A stretch of 64,000 nucleotides of DNA from JAWRCU01 sp033542235 (GTDB lineage: Bacteria; Pseudomonadota; Alphaproteobacteria; Rhizobiales; Rhizobiaceae), in NCBI RefSeq assembly GCF_033542235.1, contig NZ_JAWRCU010000005.1, forward strand, positions 372,001 to 436,000, read 5' to 3'. Each line of letters opens with the position of its first letter. The first letter of the stretch is position 1. Below the pieces are notes generated by a model, which worked only from the letters and a program-made list of their open reading frames with translations, was not told where the DNA came from and did not search any database. Made by a program: the position numbers and the translations under genes. Shown one piece after another: positions 26,562 to 35,439 of this stretch.

Positions 26562-26717
26562 CCCCCCTCTGTCCTGCCGGACATCTCCCCCGCAAGGGGG
26601 GAGATTGGCCTGCCGCTCGGCTTTCGCCAATCTTCATCGTCGTACAAAGGGGAGCCGGCAAAAATGACAGCCAATCTCCCCCCTTGCGGGGGAGATGTCC
26701 GGCAGGACAGAGGGGGG
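26562..26717. repeat. Large perfect inverted repeat (47-bp arms) in the sdhE-recG gap
   Basis: The segments 26562-26608 and 26671-26717 are exact reverse complements over 47 bases, separated by 62 bases. Each arm also contains its own hairpin (ATCTCCCCC, GCAA, then GGGGGGAGAT). It lies between the divergent sdhE and recG genes. I recall very similar sequences as abundant dispersed palindromes in Mesorhizobium-type genomes, but no search could be run. The arms are long enough to extrude a cruciform or form a very stable RNA hairpin. Confidence 0.9.
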
Positions 26718-26760
26718 CGCGACCGGGCGCCAGGTTTGCCGGGCAGACAGGCAAAGCGTG

Positions 26761-28869
26761 ATGCGCCCTTCCCTCCTCGACCCGCTGTTTGCGCCTGTCA
26801 CTGCGCTGGAAGGTATCGGCCCGAAGGTCGCCGACATGATCGGCCGTGTCGTGCCGGCCGATGTGACCGACCGCGCGGCGCGCGTCGCCGACCTGCTCTT
26901 CACCTTGCCCTATTCGGTGATCGACCGCCGCAGCCGACCGGAAATCGCTTACGCAGCCGAAGGCCAGATCGTCACGCTCGAGGTGACTGTCGACCGGCAC
27001 CAGCCGCCGCCCCGCGGCAAGAGCAATGTGCCCTACCGCGTCTTCGCCTTCGACGACACCGGCCAGATCGCGCTTACCTTTTTCCACGTGAAAGGCGACT
27101 GGCTGCAGAAGGCGCTGCCGATCGGCGCGGCGGTGGTCGTCAGCGGCCGCATGGAATGGTTCAACGGCCGTCCGAGCATGGTGCATCCGGATCACATGGC
27201 GCTGGCGAGCGATGCCGCGGGCCTGCCTTTGATCGAGCCGGTCTACCCGCTGACAGCCGGCCTCTCGTCCAAGGTGTTGCGCCGGGCAATCGGCCAGGCA
27301 CTGGCCCGGCTGCCAGACCTGCCGGAATGGCAGGACGAAAAGGTCATGCGGCCCCAGACCTTTCCGGGTTTTGCCGATGCGCTGACGCGCATCCACAATC
27401 CTTTGCAGACGATCGATGCTGCCACAGATGGCGCGGCCTGGCGGCGGCTCGCCTATGACGAGTTCCTCGCCGGACAAATCGCGCTCGCGCTGGTGCGTGC
27501 GCGCGTCCGCCGCCTCTCCGGTCGGCCGCTTACCGGCGACGGCGCGATCGAGGCGAAGATACGGGCAGCTTTGCCCTATTCGCTGACCGGCGCACAGGAG
27601 ACCGCTCTCAATGAAATTCACGCCGACCTTGCCAGGCCCGAGCGCATGCTTCGGCTGCTCCAAGGCGATGTCGGCTCCGGCAAGACCGTGGTCGGCCTGC
27701 TCGCGATGGCGCGCGCGGCCGAGGCCGGCGGGCAGTCGGCGCTCATGGCGCCCACCGAGATCCTGGCACGCCAGCATTTTTCGACGATCGCGCCGCTTGC
27801 CGCGGAGGCCGGCTTGGAGGCCGCGATCCTGACGGGCCGAGAAAAGGGCCGCGAGCGCACGCAAATCCTGGAACGGCTTGCTTGCGGAGAGATCGATATC
27901 GTCGTCGGCACACACGCGCTCTTCCAGGAGGCCGTCACGTTCCATGACCTTGTCCTGGCGATCGTCGACGAGCAGCACCGATTTGGAGTGCACCAGCGGC
28001 TCGCGATGACCGCCAAAGGCAATGCCCCCGACATGCTCGTCATGACCGCGACCCCGATCCCGCGGACGCTGGTGCTGACCGCGTTCGGCGATATGGATGT
28101 ATCGCGGCTTACCGAGAAGCCCGCCGGCCGCCGGCCGATCCACACCGTCACGCTGCCGCTCGAGCGGCTCGACGAACTGATGGACCGCATCGAGAGCGCA
28201 ATTGGAGAGGGCCAGAAAGTCTACTGGATCTGCCCTCTGGTCGAAGAGTCCGACGAGATCAAGCTGATGTCGGCAGAGGACCGCTTTGCCATGCTGAAGC
28301 CCATCTTCGGCACGGCGGTCGGCCTTGTCCACGGCCGCATGAGCGGGCGCGAGAAGGACGAGGCGATGGCCGCCTTCAAGGCTGGCGAAACGCGCATCCT
28401 CGTCGGAACGACCGTGATCGAGGTCGGCGTCGACGTTCCTGACGCAACGATCATCGTGATCGAGCATGCCGAGCGTTTCGGGCTTGCCCAGCTCCACCAG
28501 CTGCGCGGCCGCGTCGGGCGTGGTGACAAGGCGTCGACCTGCGTGCTCCTCTACAAGGCGCCGCTCGGCGAAACCGCAAAAAGGCGGCTGTCGATCATGC
28601 GCGAGACCGAGGACGGCTTTCGCATCGCCGAGGAGGACCTGAAGCTGCGCGGCGAAGGCGAACTTTTGGGCACACGCCAGTCCGGCACGCCGGGCTTCCA
28701 GGTCGCCCACATCGAGGCGCATGCCGATCTCCTGGAAGTTGCGCGGGATGACGCGCGGCTGCTGTTGTCCCGCGATCCGGAGCTGCAATCCCCGCGCGGC
28801 GAAGCAATCCGCCTGCTGCTCTATCTCTTCGGGCGCGACGAGGCCGTACGCCTCCTGCGTGCCGGCTGA
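26761..28869 (+). CDS. recG: ATP-dependent DNA helicase RecG
   Basis: A 702-residue helicase. The N-terminal wedge/OB domain (GIGPKVADMIG, then a beta-rich segment with GRMEWFNGRPSMVHPD) precedes the helicase core with Walker A GDVGSGKT, DEQHRFG, MTATPIPRT and QLRGRVGRG. RecG reverses stalled forks and branch-migrates Holliday junctions. ATG at 26761 gives the usual MRPSLLDPLF start; an upstream in-frame ATG at 26695 lies inside the palindromic repeat and is unlikely. Its last 49 bases overlap the end of the convergent DUF502 gene. Confidence 0.96.
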   Translation: MRPSLLDPLFAPVTALEGIGPKVADMIGRVVPADVTDRAARVADLLFTLPYSVIDRRSRPEIAYAAEGQIVTLEVTVDRHQPPPRGKSNVPYRVFAFDDTGQIALTFFHVKGDWLQKALPIGAAVVVSGRMEWFNGRPSMVHPDHMALASDAAGLPLIEPVYPLTAGLSSKVLRRAIGQALARLPDLPEWQDEKVMRPQTFPGFADALTRIHNPLQTIDAATDGAAWRRLAYDEFLAGQIALALVRARVRRLSGRPLTGDGAIEAKIRAALPYSLTGAQETALNEIHADLARPERMLRLLQGDVGSGKTVVGLLAMARAAEAGGQSALMAPTEILARQHFSTIAPLAAEAGLEAAILTGREKGRERTQILERLACGEIDIVVGTHALFQEAVTFHDLVLAIVDEQHRFGVHQRLAMTAKGNAPDMLVMTATPIPRTLVLTAFGDMDVSRLTEKPAGRRPIHTVTLPLERLDELMDRIESAIGEGQKVYWICPLVEESDEIKLMSAEDRFAMLKPIFGTAVGLVHGRMSGREKDEAMAAFKAGETRILVGTTVIEVGVDVPDATIIVIEHAERFGLAQLHQLRGRVGRGDKASTCVLLYKAPLGETAKRRLSIMRETEDGFRIAEEDLKLRGEGELLGTRQSGTPGFQVAHIEAHADLLEVARDDARLLLSRDPELQSPRGEAIRLLLYLFGRDEAVRLLRAG

Positions 28870-29570
28870 GGCGCTGCCATGGCAAGCGTCGCCGGAAGAG
28901 GCACGCTTACCGGCTGGGCCGCTCCGGGAACCTGATATTCAGGGGCTACAAGGCCGGCCGAGATGACCAGCTTGGCCGCCTCCTCGATCGTCATGTCCAG
29001 CTCGACGATCTCCGATTTCCGCACGTACATGAGGAACCCGGTCGTCGGGTTCGGCGTGCAAGGCATGAACACGGCGATCATGGGATCGTCACGGCTGTTC
29101 AGCTTCTCGTTGATCTCGGTGTCCTTCTCGCTCGCGACGAAGACGATCGACCAGACGCCCTTGCGCGGATATTCGACGATGCCGACTTTCGAGAACATGT
29201 CGGACTTGTGCGAAAGCACCGTCTCGAAAATCTGCTTCAGCGCGCTGTATATCGAGCGCACGAACGGCATGCGCGAAAGCAAGGATTCGCCATAACGGAT
29301 GATCGAGCGGCCGATGAAATTGGCCGTCAGGAAGCCGATCAGAGTAATGAGCACTAGTGCCACGATCAGCCCGAAGCCGGGCACCGGGAATGGCAGATAT
29401 GTGTCCGGATTGTAGCGGTAGGGGATGTAGGGCTTCACCCACGAATCAACCCAGCCGATGAAGGACCACGCGATATAGGCCGTGATCGCCAGCGGCGCGC
29501 ACACGATGAAGCCGGTCAGGAAATAATTCCTGAGCCGCGTCATTCCAGACAACGTATGACCGTCGCTCAT
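28821..29570 (-). CDS. DUF502 membrane protein
   Basis: A 249-residue protein with two N-terminal hydrophobic helices (YFLTGFIVCAPLAITAYIAW and a second run LIVALVLITLIGFLTANFIG). A conserved soluble part follows, with PFVRSIYSALKQI and MIAVFMPCTPNPTTGFL, the DUF502 signature. The tail is proline- and arginine-rich. GGAAGAGG lies just ahead of ATG 29570. The function is unknown. The coding end overlaps recG by 49 bases in convergent orientation. Confidence 0.87.
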   Translation of the reverse strand: MSDGHTLSGMTRLRNYFLTGFIVCAPLAITAYIAWSFIGWVDSWVKPYIPYRYNPDTYLPFPVPGFGLIVALVLITLIGFLTANFIGRSIIRYGESLLSRMPFVRSIYSALKQIFETVLSHKSDMFSKVGIVEYPRKGVWSIVFVASEKDTEINEKLNSRDDPMIAVFMPCTPNPTTGFLMYVRKSEIVELDMTIEEAAKLVISAGLVAPEYQVPGAAQPVSVPLPATLAMAAPQPARRRRTASSRPKR

Positions 29571-29666
29571 GAGCCTCTTCCGCCGCTGCACAATGAATAA
29601 TGCAGCCCCGAGCGCAAAGGAAGCGGGAAGAAAGCCCCGGCCGGCCTGTTGTGGATTACGCTTTTG

Positions 29667-31490
29667 CTACTCGACCGTGACCGACTTGGCGAGATTGCGC
29701 GGCTGGTCGACGTCGGTGCCCATGAACACGGCAGTGTAGTAGGCAAGGAGCTGTACCGGCAGCGCATAGAGTATGGGCGCGACAAGCTCCGGCACGTCCG
29801 GCATCACGATCGTCTCAAGCGTCTTGACGCTTGCTGCCTCAGCGCCTTTTTTGTCGGTGATCAAGATGATCTTGCCGCCGCGCGCCGCGACCTCCTGCAT
29901 ATTGGAGACCGTCTTTTCATAGATGCGGTCATGAGGGGCGATCACGATCACCGGCATGTTCTCGTCAATAAGCGCGATCGGCCCGTGCTTCAACTCGCCC
30001 GCGGCGTAGCCTTCGGCGTGAATATAGGAGATTTCCTTGAGCTTCAGCGCGCCTTCCATGGCGAGCGGGTAGTTGGTGTCACGGCCAAGATAGAGCACGT
30101 GCTTCACCTGCGCGAGCTCGCGCGCGACCTTCTCGATCTGGTCCTGGAGCTTCAGCACCTGGCTGGCGAAACGCGGGGTCTCGGAAAGTTGGCGAACCAG
30201 CGCCTTCTCCTTGTCGCGCGAGATGGTTCCGCGCGCCGCGGCTGCACGTACGGCAAGCGAAGCGAGCACAGCGAGCTGGCAGGTGAAGGCCTTGGTAGAG
30301 GCCACCCCGATCTCCGGGCCGGCAAGCGTCGGCAATATCGCGTCAGACTCGCGCGCGATGGTCGATTCCCGCACGTTGACGATCGCGCCGATAGGCAGGC
30401 CGCCAGCGCGGCAGTAGCGCAGCGAAGCGAGCGTGTCGGCCGTCTCTCCCGACTGCGAGACGAATAGCGCCCCGCTTGCCTTCGAAAGCGGCATCTCGCG
30501 GTAGCGGAACTCCGAGGCGATGTCGATGTCGACCGGCAGCCGCGCATGGCGCTCGAACCAGTATTTGCCGATCAGCCCTGCGAGATACGCTGTGCCGCAG
30601 GCTGAGATCGCCAGCCGATCGATCTTGGCAAAGTCGAATGGCATCTCGATCGGTTTTGAGGTGCCGTTGGCGAAGTCGAGATAATGCGCCAGCGTGTGCG
30701 AGATCACCTCGGGCTGCTCATGGATCTCCTTCTCCATGAAATGCCGGTAGTTGCCCTTGTCGACCAGCAGACTGATGCCGATCGACTGCTGGCGCTTGCG
30801 CTCGACCGGCTCGCCGGCCATGTCATAGATCTGCAGCCGGCTGCGGCGCACGACGGCCCAGTCGCCGTCCTCAAGATAGGTGATCGCATTCGTGAAAGGC
30901 GCCAGCGCAATGGCATCGGAGCCGAGGAACATCTCCCCCTCGCCGTAGCCGACCGCGAGCGGCGGACCGTTGCGCGCGCCGATGATCAGGTCCTCGTCAC
31001 CCTTGAACATGATGGCGAGCGCGAAGGCGCCTTCGAGCCGCTTCAACGCATTGTGAGCAGCCTTCACGGGATCGAGTCCACGCGACAGCTCGCGCGAGAC
31101 GAGATGCGCGACCACTTCCGTGTCGGTCTGCGAGGTGAACTCGTACCCGTCTGCAGCGAGTTCGGCGCGCAGTTCCGCGAAATTCTCGATGATCCCGTTG
31201 TGGACGATCGCCACCCCGTTCGAGAAATGCGGATGCGCGTTGGTCTCATTGGGCACACCGTGGGTGGCCCACCTTGTGTGGCCGATGCCGATCGTCCCGT
31301 CGAGAGGATCAGCCTCGATGAGCCGCTGCAGGTTGATCAGCTTGCCTTCGGCGCGCCGGCGGGAGAGTTTGCCCTGCTCGATGGTCGCCACGCCTGCCGA
31401 GTCATAGCCGCGATATTCGAGCCGCTTCAGGGCATCCACAATCAACGGTGCGACAGGCGATTGCCCCACGATTCCCACAATGCCGCACAT
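29667..31490 (-). CDS. glmS: Glutamine--fructose-6-phosphate aminotransferase (isomerising)
   Basis: A 607-residue enzyme of standard length. The N-terminal glutaminase starts with the nucleophile at C2 (MCGIVGIVG). Two SIS domains then bind fructose-6-phosphate (SACGTAYLAG, SQSGETADT), and the C-terminus ends DQPRNLAKSVTVE, the canonical GlmS tail. It makes glucosamine-6-phosphate for peptidoglycan and lipopolysaccharide. It lies 153 bases downstream of glmU on the same strand, so the two consecutive steps of UDP-GlcNAc synthesis are clustered. Confidence 0.97.
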   Translation of the reverse strand: MCGIVGIVGQSPVAPLIVDALKRLEYRGYDSAGVATIEQGKLSRRRAEGKLINLQRLIEADPLDGTIGIGHTRWATHGVPNETNAHPHFSNGVAIVHNGIIENFAELRAELAADGYEFTSQTDTEVVAHLVSRELSRGLDPVKAAHNALKRLEGAFALAIMFKGDEDLIIGARNGPPLAVGYGEGEMFLGSDAIALAPFTNAITYLEDGDWAVVRRSRLQIYDMAGEPVERKRQQSIGISLLVDKGNYRHFMEKEIHEQPEVISHTLAHYLDFANGTSKPIEMPFDFAKIDRLAISACGTAYLAGLIGKYWFERHARLPVDIDIASEFRYREMPLSKASGALFVSQSGETADTLASLRYCRAGGLPIGAIVNVRESTIARESDAILPTLAGPEIGVASTKAFTCQLAVLASLAVRAAAARGTISRDKEKALVRQLSETPRFASQVLKLQDQIEKVARELAQVKHVLYLGRDTNYPLAMEGALKLKEISYIHAEGYAAGELKHGPIALIDENMPVIVIAPHDRIYEKTVSNMQEVAARGGKIILITDKKGAEAASVKTLETIVMPDVPELVAPILYALPVQLLAYYTAVFMGTDVDQPRNLAKSVTVE

Positions 31491-31643
31491 AAATCAGCCC
31501 CTCGATAAAATAACCGTCCGGGATTTCTTAGGCCCGGTTTCGCGCGCGCGAAAGTAACTTTAAGTATCTGCCCGAATCCGGTGCCTCGGCAGCCATACCC
31601 CTATTGTGGCAAGGCCAGATTGATATCGGGTTACCTCGGCTAC

Positions 31644-32993
31644 TCACTTTTTCGCGGCAGCGGCAAGCCTCTCACGAAGCTGCCTGCCGCGCTCGGGCAG
31701 GTTCCTCTGCCGGGCCCGGCCGAAGGCCAGCGCATCGTCCGGCACGTCTTCGGTGAGCACGCTGCCGGAGGCGATATAGGCGTTGTCGCCGATCCTGATC
31801 GGCGCAACCAGTGCCGTATTGGAGCCGATGAAGGCGCCCTCGCCGATCTCGGTGACAAACTTGCTGAAACCGTCATAGTTGCAGGTGATGGTGCCGGCTC
31901 CGATATTCGCCTTCGCCCCGATCACCGCATCTCCGACATAGGTAAGGTGGTTGACCTTGGCGCCGGGGCCGACCTTCGACTTCTTCACTTCGCAGAAATT
32001 GCCGACCTTTGACCTTTCGGAAAGCTCAGCGCCGGGCCTCAGCCGTGCGAACGGGCCGACTTCGGCATTCGGCCCGATATGAGCTCCCTCGAAATGGCAG
32101 AAGGCATGAATGATGGCGCCGCCATCCACTTTGACGCCGCGACCGAAAAACACGTTCGGCTCGATGACGGTGTCCCGGCCGACTTCGGTATCGTAAGAAA
32201 AAACAACGGTTTCCGGCTGGATCATCGTCACGCCTGCGAGCATCATCTCGCGCCGCTTCCTGCCCTGCCAGACGGCCTCTGCCTCGGCCAGCTCGGCGCG
32301 GTTGTTGATGCCGAGCACGTTCTCGAAGGCGACCTCGGTCGCGACGACCTTCCTGCCGAGCTCGCGCGCGATTTCGACGATGTCGGTGAGGTAATATTCG
32401 CCCTTGGCGTTGCCGTTGTGGACGGCGTCGAGCAGCTTCAAGGCGAGTCGACCGTCGATCGCCATCAGCCCGCCATTGCAGAAATCGATCTGCCTCTCCT
32501 CCGGCGAGCAGTCGCGCTCCTCGCGGATGGCGACCAGTTCGCCGCCCTTCTCGATAAGACGACCGTAGCCGGTCGGGTTCGGCGTGCGAAAGCCCATGAC
32601 GACGACGGCGGCGCCTTCCGTGAGCTTCTGCCGCGCCGCGATGAGCGAGGCTGGCTCGACGAGCGGCGTATCTGCGAAAACGACAAGTATATCGTCATAG
32701 CCGCGCGCGATCGCTTCTCGGGCTGCGAGCACCGCGTGGGCGGTGCCGAGCCGCTCGGCCTGGACGAAGCTCTGGGCCTTGGCGGCGAAGGGCCTCACCA
32801 CCTTCTCGACCGCCTCCGCCCCATTGCCGACGACCAGCGCGATATCCGCGCCGCCCGCTGTCGCGGCAGCGCGCGCCACATGTGCGACCATGGGCAGGCC
32901 GGCGATCGGATGGAGCACCTTGGGCAGTGCGCTCTTCATGCGCGTGCCTTCGCCCGCGGCAAGGATGATCGACAGGCAGGATCGTTCGGTCAT
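31644..32993 (-). CDS. glmU: Bifunctional GlcNAc-1-P uridyltransferase / GlcN-1-P acetyltransferase
   Basis: A 449-residue protein. The N-terminal uridyltransferase contains LAAGEGTRMKSALPKVLH and the C-terminal left-handed beta-helix has hexapeptide repeats, including VKKSKVGPGAKVNHLTYVGD with the acetyltransferase active-site histidine. It turns glucosamine-1-phosphate into UDP-GlcNAc. The 153-base gap to glmS shows no clear intrinsic terminator, so readthrough is possible. Confidence 0.96.
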   Translation of the reverse strand: MTERSCLSIILAAGEGTRMKSALPKVLHPIAGLPMVAHVARAAATAGGADIALVVGNGAEAVEKVVRPFAAKAQSFVQAERLGTAHAVLAAREAIARGYDDILVVFADTPLVEPASLIAARQKLTEGAAVVVMGFRTPNPTGYGRLIEKGGELVAIREERDCSPEERQIDFCNGGLMAIDGRLALKLLDAVHNGNAKGEYYLTDIVEIARELGRKVVATEVAFENVLGINNRAELAEAEAVWQGRKRREMMLAGVTMIQPETVVFSYDTEVGRDTVIEPNVFFGRGVKVDGGAIIHAFCHFEGAHIGPNAEVGPFARLRPGAELSERSKVGNFCEVKKSKVGPGAKVNHLTYVGDAVIGAKANIGAGTITCNYDGFSKFVTEIGEGAFIGSNTALVAPIRIGDNAYIASGSVLTEDVPDDALAFGRARQRNLPERGRQLRERLAAAAKK

Positions 32994-33092
32994 GTCGTGG
33001 TCCGGAAATGAGATGCGTAGAATCGCGGACTATGTATCATTGCGGCCGAACCTCTCCAATCCGGCCGCCCTCAACAGTTGTATCCGCAGATT

Positions 33093-33839
33093 TCAGCCGA
33101 GCTGGCCAAGCGCCGGGAAAGTCTCCAGCAGCCAGTAGGAGGCCGCGCTTACTCCGCCCGTCACGAAGAATATGCCGGCAAGCACCAGCAGCGCGCCGAT
33201 CGCCTTCTCGACCCGTCCGAGATGGACGCGGAACTTCGCCATGAAGCGCATGAAGGCGCCGGAGAAGATCGCGGCGACCAGGAAGGGGATGCCGAGCCCG
33301 ATCGAATAGGCAAAGAGCAGCAAAGCGCCCTCACCCACAGTCTCGCGGCCGCCTGCGAGCGTCAGGATCGGTCCGAGCACGGGGCCGATGCAGGGTGTCC
33401 AGCCGAAAGCGAAGGCGAGGCCCATGATGTAGGCGGCGAGCGCACTCGCTGGCTTGCCTTGCGCCTGGAAGCGGGCCTCGCGCGACAATAGCGGGATACG
33501 CACGATGCCGAGAAAATTGAGCCCCATCAGGATGATGACGATGCCGGCCGCGAGCGCCAGCGGTTCCTGCCAGACGCGCAGGAATCGGCCGATGGTGGAG
33601 GCGCCTGCGCCGAGCGTGACGAAGACCGTGGTGAAGCCGAGAACAAAGGCGATCGATGCCGCGACGAGCGCAGCCCGCGCGCCGCTGTTCGCTGCCTCTT
33701 CGCCGGTGGCGCGGAAATCATCGACGGTCACGCCGGCCATATAGCAGAGATAGGGTGGCACCAGCGGCAGAACGCAGGGCGACAGGAACGAGATCGCCCC
33801 TGCTCCGACTGCGCTCATATAGCCGATATCGATTGCCAT
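33093..33839 (-). CDS. ccdA: CcdA-type thiol:disulfide transporter (cytochrome c biogenesis)
   Basis: A 248-residue membrane protein with six hydrophobic segments. The redox cysteines are in the expected helices 1 and 4: SFLSPCVLPLVPPYL and GWTPCIGPVLGPIL. The family passes electrons from cytosolic thioredoxin to periplasmic thioredoxin-like proteins for cytochrome c maturation. No ccm genes are nearby. It is followed by glmU 99 bases later on the same strand. Confidence 0.9.
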   Translation of the reverse strand: MAIDIGYMSAVGAGAISFLSPCVLPLVPPYLCYMAGVTVDDFRATGEEAANSGARAALVAASIAFVLGFTTVFVTLGAGASTIGRFLRVWQEPLALAAGIVIILMGLNFLGIVRIPLLSREARFQAQGKPASALAAYIMGLAFAFGWTPCIGPVLGPILTLAGGRETVGEGALLLFAYSIGLGIPFLVAAIFSGAFMRFMAKFRVHLGRVEKAIGALLVLAGIFFVTGGVSAASYWLLETFPALGQLG

Positions 33840-34050
33840 GCCGCCAATATACCGTTGCTGCTTCGGCGCGGCTATAGACCGGCGGCGGCACCGAGGCCAA
33901 TCACCAAAGCGTGGCAGGTCGCTGCAGTTGACATCCTATTTCGGGAACAATTCGCTCATTGTCGGCTTGCAATACGTCACGATCCGGGCAATGTGGATTC
34001 GTCTCGGGCAACATCGTGATTTGATAGATCATTCATGCGCGGAGTTGCCA

Positions 34051-34308
34051 ATGTCATCCATTCCCAATCCAGGTTCCGAGTTGCCGCCAGAACACGCTGA
34101 CGAGGTTCACAACGCCGTCAGGGCCATTCGGGAACGAACCGGTTATACTCTCGAACAACTTTCCCTTACATGCGGGCTTTCGCTCCAGGAGATCACGGAG
34201 ATCGAGGACGGGCGCGACACCGATCCCGAGAAGCTTCGCCGCATAGCTGCAGCGCTTCAGCTTCCTGAAAGCGTATTCTTTTCAGACGAGGACAGGACTG
34301 CTGCCTGA
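34051..34308 (+). CDS. Small XRE-family helix-turn-helix regulator
   Basis: An 85-residue protein that is almost all HTH_3 domain (IRERTGYTLEQLSLTCGLSLQEITEIEDGRD, about residues 27-57) with a short acidic end. GGAG 8 bases before ATG 34051 supports this start; upstream in-frame sequence has no protein character. A TTGACA (33928-33933) and a small inverted repeat ACAAT-N6-ATTGT (33947-33962) lie upstream and could be promoter and autoregulatory site. Target genes are unknown. A terminator follows. Confidence 0.8.
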   Translation: MSSIPNPGSELPPEHADEVHNAVRAIRERTGYTLEQLSLTCGLSLQEITEIEDGRDTDPEKLRRIAAALQLPESVFFSDEDRTAA

Positions 34309-34317
34309 CCTTGCCAC

Positions 34318-34353
34318 AAAGCCCGCCATCCGCCCGGATTGCGGGCTTTCTTT
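34318..34353 (+). terminator. Rho-independent terminator after the XRE gene
   Basis: AAAGCCCGC (34318-34326) and GCGGGCTTT (34341-34349) form a perfect 9-bp stem with a 14-base loop, followed by CTTT. It starts ten bases after the XRE stop codon and lies between convergent genes, so it may also serve the SorC-type gene on the other strand. Confidence 0.75.
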
Positions 34354-34405
34354 CCAGGAATTCCTCACATGGCGATGACAGGCCGCCGCCGTACGTAAAG
34401 CCCGT

Positions 34406-35341
34406 TCAATCCTTCAACATGGCTGTCGCGGCGTCTGCGTCGGTCACGAAGACAGTCGCCAGCCCCGCTCTGGCAACGGCCAGGAGAATGGCATGCTTGT
34501 GCGCGCCTCCGGATGCGACGATGCGGCATGGGATTTTGCGGTAGTGCTCGAGTTCGGGCGCCAGAACCTGCTCGTTGAGAGGGTGGTCGACGGGTTTGCC
34601 CTGCCAGTCGAGGTAGCGGCCAAGAAGGTCTCCGACCGCCCCGGCAGCAACGAGATCCTCGGGAGGTGTTCCGACCGGCAGGCCATAGCGGACCTGCAGC
34701 GACTGGTCCGACACGTCTCCGACGCTCAGGAACGATATGTCCACTTCGGATATGCGATGGAATGTTTTCTGGAAGACGGATTGCGAAATGATCGCCTCGC
34801 GCGATTGCCGGCTTTCGGCATAGATCGGCGCCGCGAAATAATAGCACTGCCCCTGCAGGACCTCGGCGAAGCCGCGAACGATCTCGAAAGTGTTGATTTC
34901 CAGACCGCGGGTCAGTCCTCCCATCATCGACCGAATCGCAATTCCCGGCTCATTGGCCGGCGTCATCTGCCGCACTGTCTCGCGCAGCGTTGAACCCCAG
35001 CCGACGCCGATCGATCCCGGCTTGCGGCTCTGGATCAGCCTATCCAGATAGGCGGCCGCGCCGCGACCGATCACTGCATGAAGCTGGTGGGCATCGGCCG
35101 GCGTCGGAACGACGACCGCGTCCGCCAGGCCGAATCGGTCCCGCAACCGCGTTTCCAGTTCGACCATCTCGGCAAGCGGCGAGCTGAAGCTGATCCGCAC
35201 GACGCCTTCTTCAAGGGCGGTGGCCAGAAGCTCATTGACCCTGCGGCGGGTGAGATTCATGCGCTCGCCGATCTCGGCCTGGGTCAGGCCCTCTACATGG
35301 TAGAGCCAGGCCGCCCTGACCATCAACTGCTGCTGATCCAT
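34406..35341 (-). CDS. SorC/DeoR-C family sugar-binding transcriptional regulator
   Basis: A 311-residue regulator. The N-terminal winged HTH (RAAWLYHVEGLTQAEIGERM, then LTRRRVNELL) is followed by the SorC sugar-binding domain, with IGVGWGSTLRETV, SMMGGLT and ASGGAHKHAIL contacting an effector sugar phosphate in the family. ATG at 35341 is preferred (GTGGAT upstream); a GTG at 35383 would put the start inside a palindrome. It is divergent from the HAD-phosphatase gene, so it likely controls that transport cluster in response to a phosphorylated sugar. Confidence 0.86.
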   Translation of the reverse strand: MDQQQLMVRAAWLYHVEGLTQAEIGERMNLTRRRVNELLATALEEGVVRISFSSPLAEMVELETRLRDRFGLADAVVVPTPADAHQLHAVIGRGAAAYLDRLIQSRKPGSIGVGWGSTLRETVRQMTPANEPGIAIRSMMGGLTRGLEINTFEIVRGFAEVLQGQCYYFAAPIYAESRQSREAIISQSVFQKTFHRISEVDISFLSVGDVSDQSLQVRYGLPVGTPPEDLVAAGAVGDLLGRYLDWQGKPVDHPLNEQVLAPELEHYRKIPCRIVASGGAHKHAILLAVARAGLATVFVTDADAATAMLKD

Positions 35342-35373
35342 GCGAAATCCACTATCAGTTTCGCCTGCGGTTA

Positions 35374-35399
35374 CAAATGTCACATAGGTGAAACATTTG
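35374..35399. promoter_or_regulatory. Palindromic operator between sorC-like and HAD genes
   Basis: A perfect 7-bp inverted repeat CAAATGT (35374-35380) and ACATTTG (35393-35399) with a 12-base spacer lies 33 bases upstream of the regulator start and about 41 bases before the divergent HAD gene. Position and symmetry fit the binding site of the adjacent SorC-type protein. Confidence 0.6.
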
Positions 35400-35439
35400 G
35401 AACCTAGGGGGTGCGGCAGCCCATTTCGGAAACCGCGCT

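Noticed and set aside
26527..28788. A 753-codon open frame on the minus strand opposite recG
   Set aside because: It is fully antisense to a well-conserved helicase gene, has no recognisable domain, and its His/Arg/Asp-rich composition is what GC-rich codon bias gives on the opposite strand.
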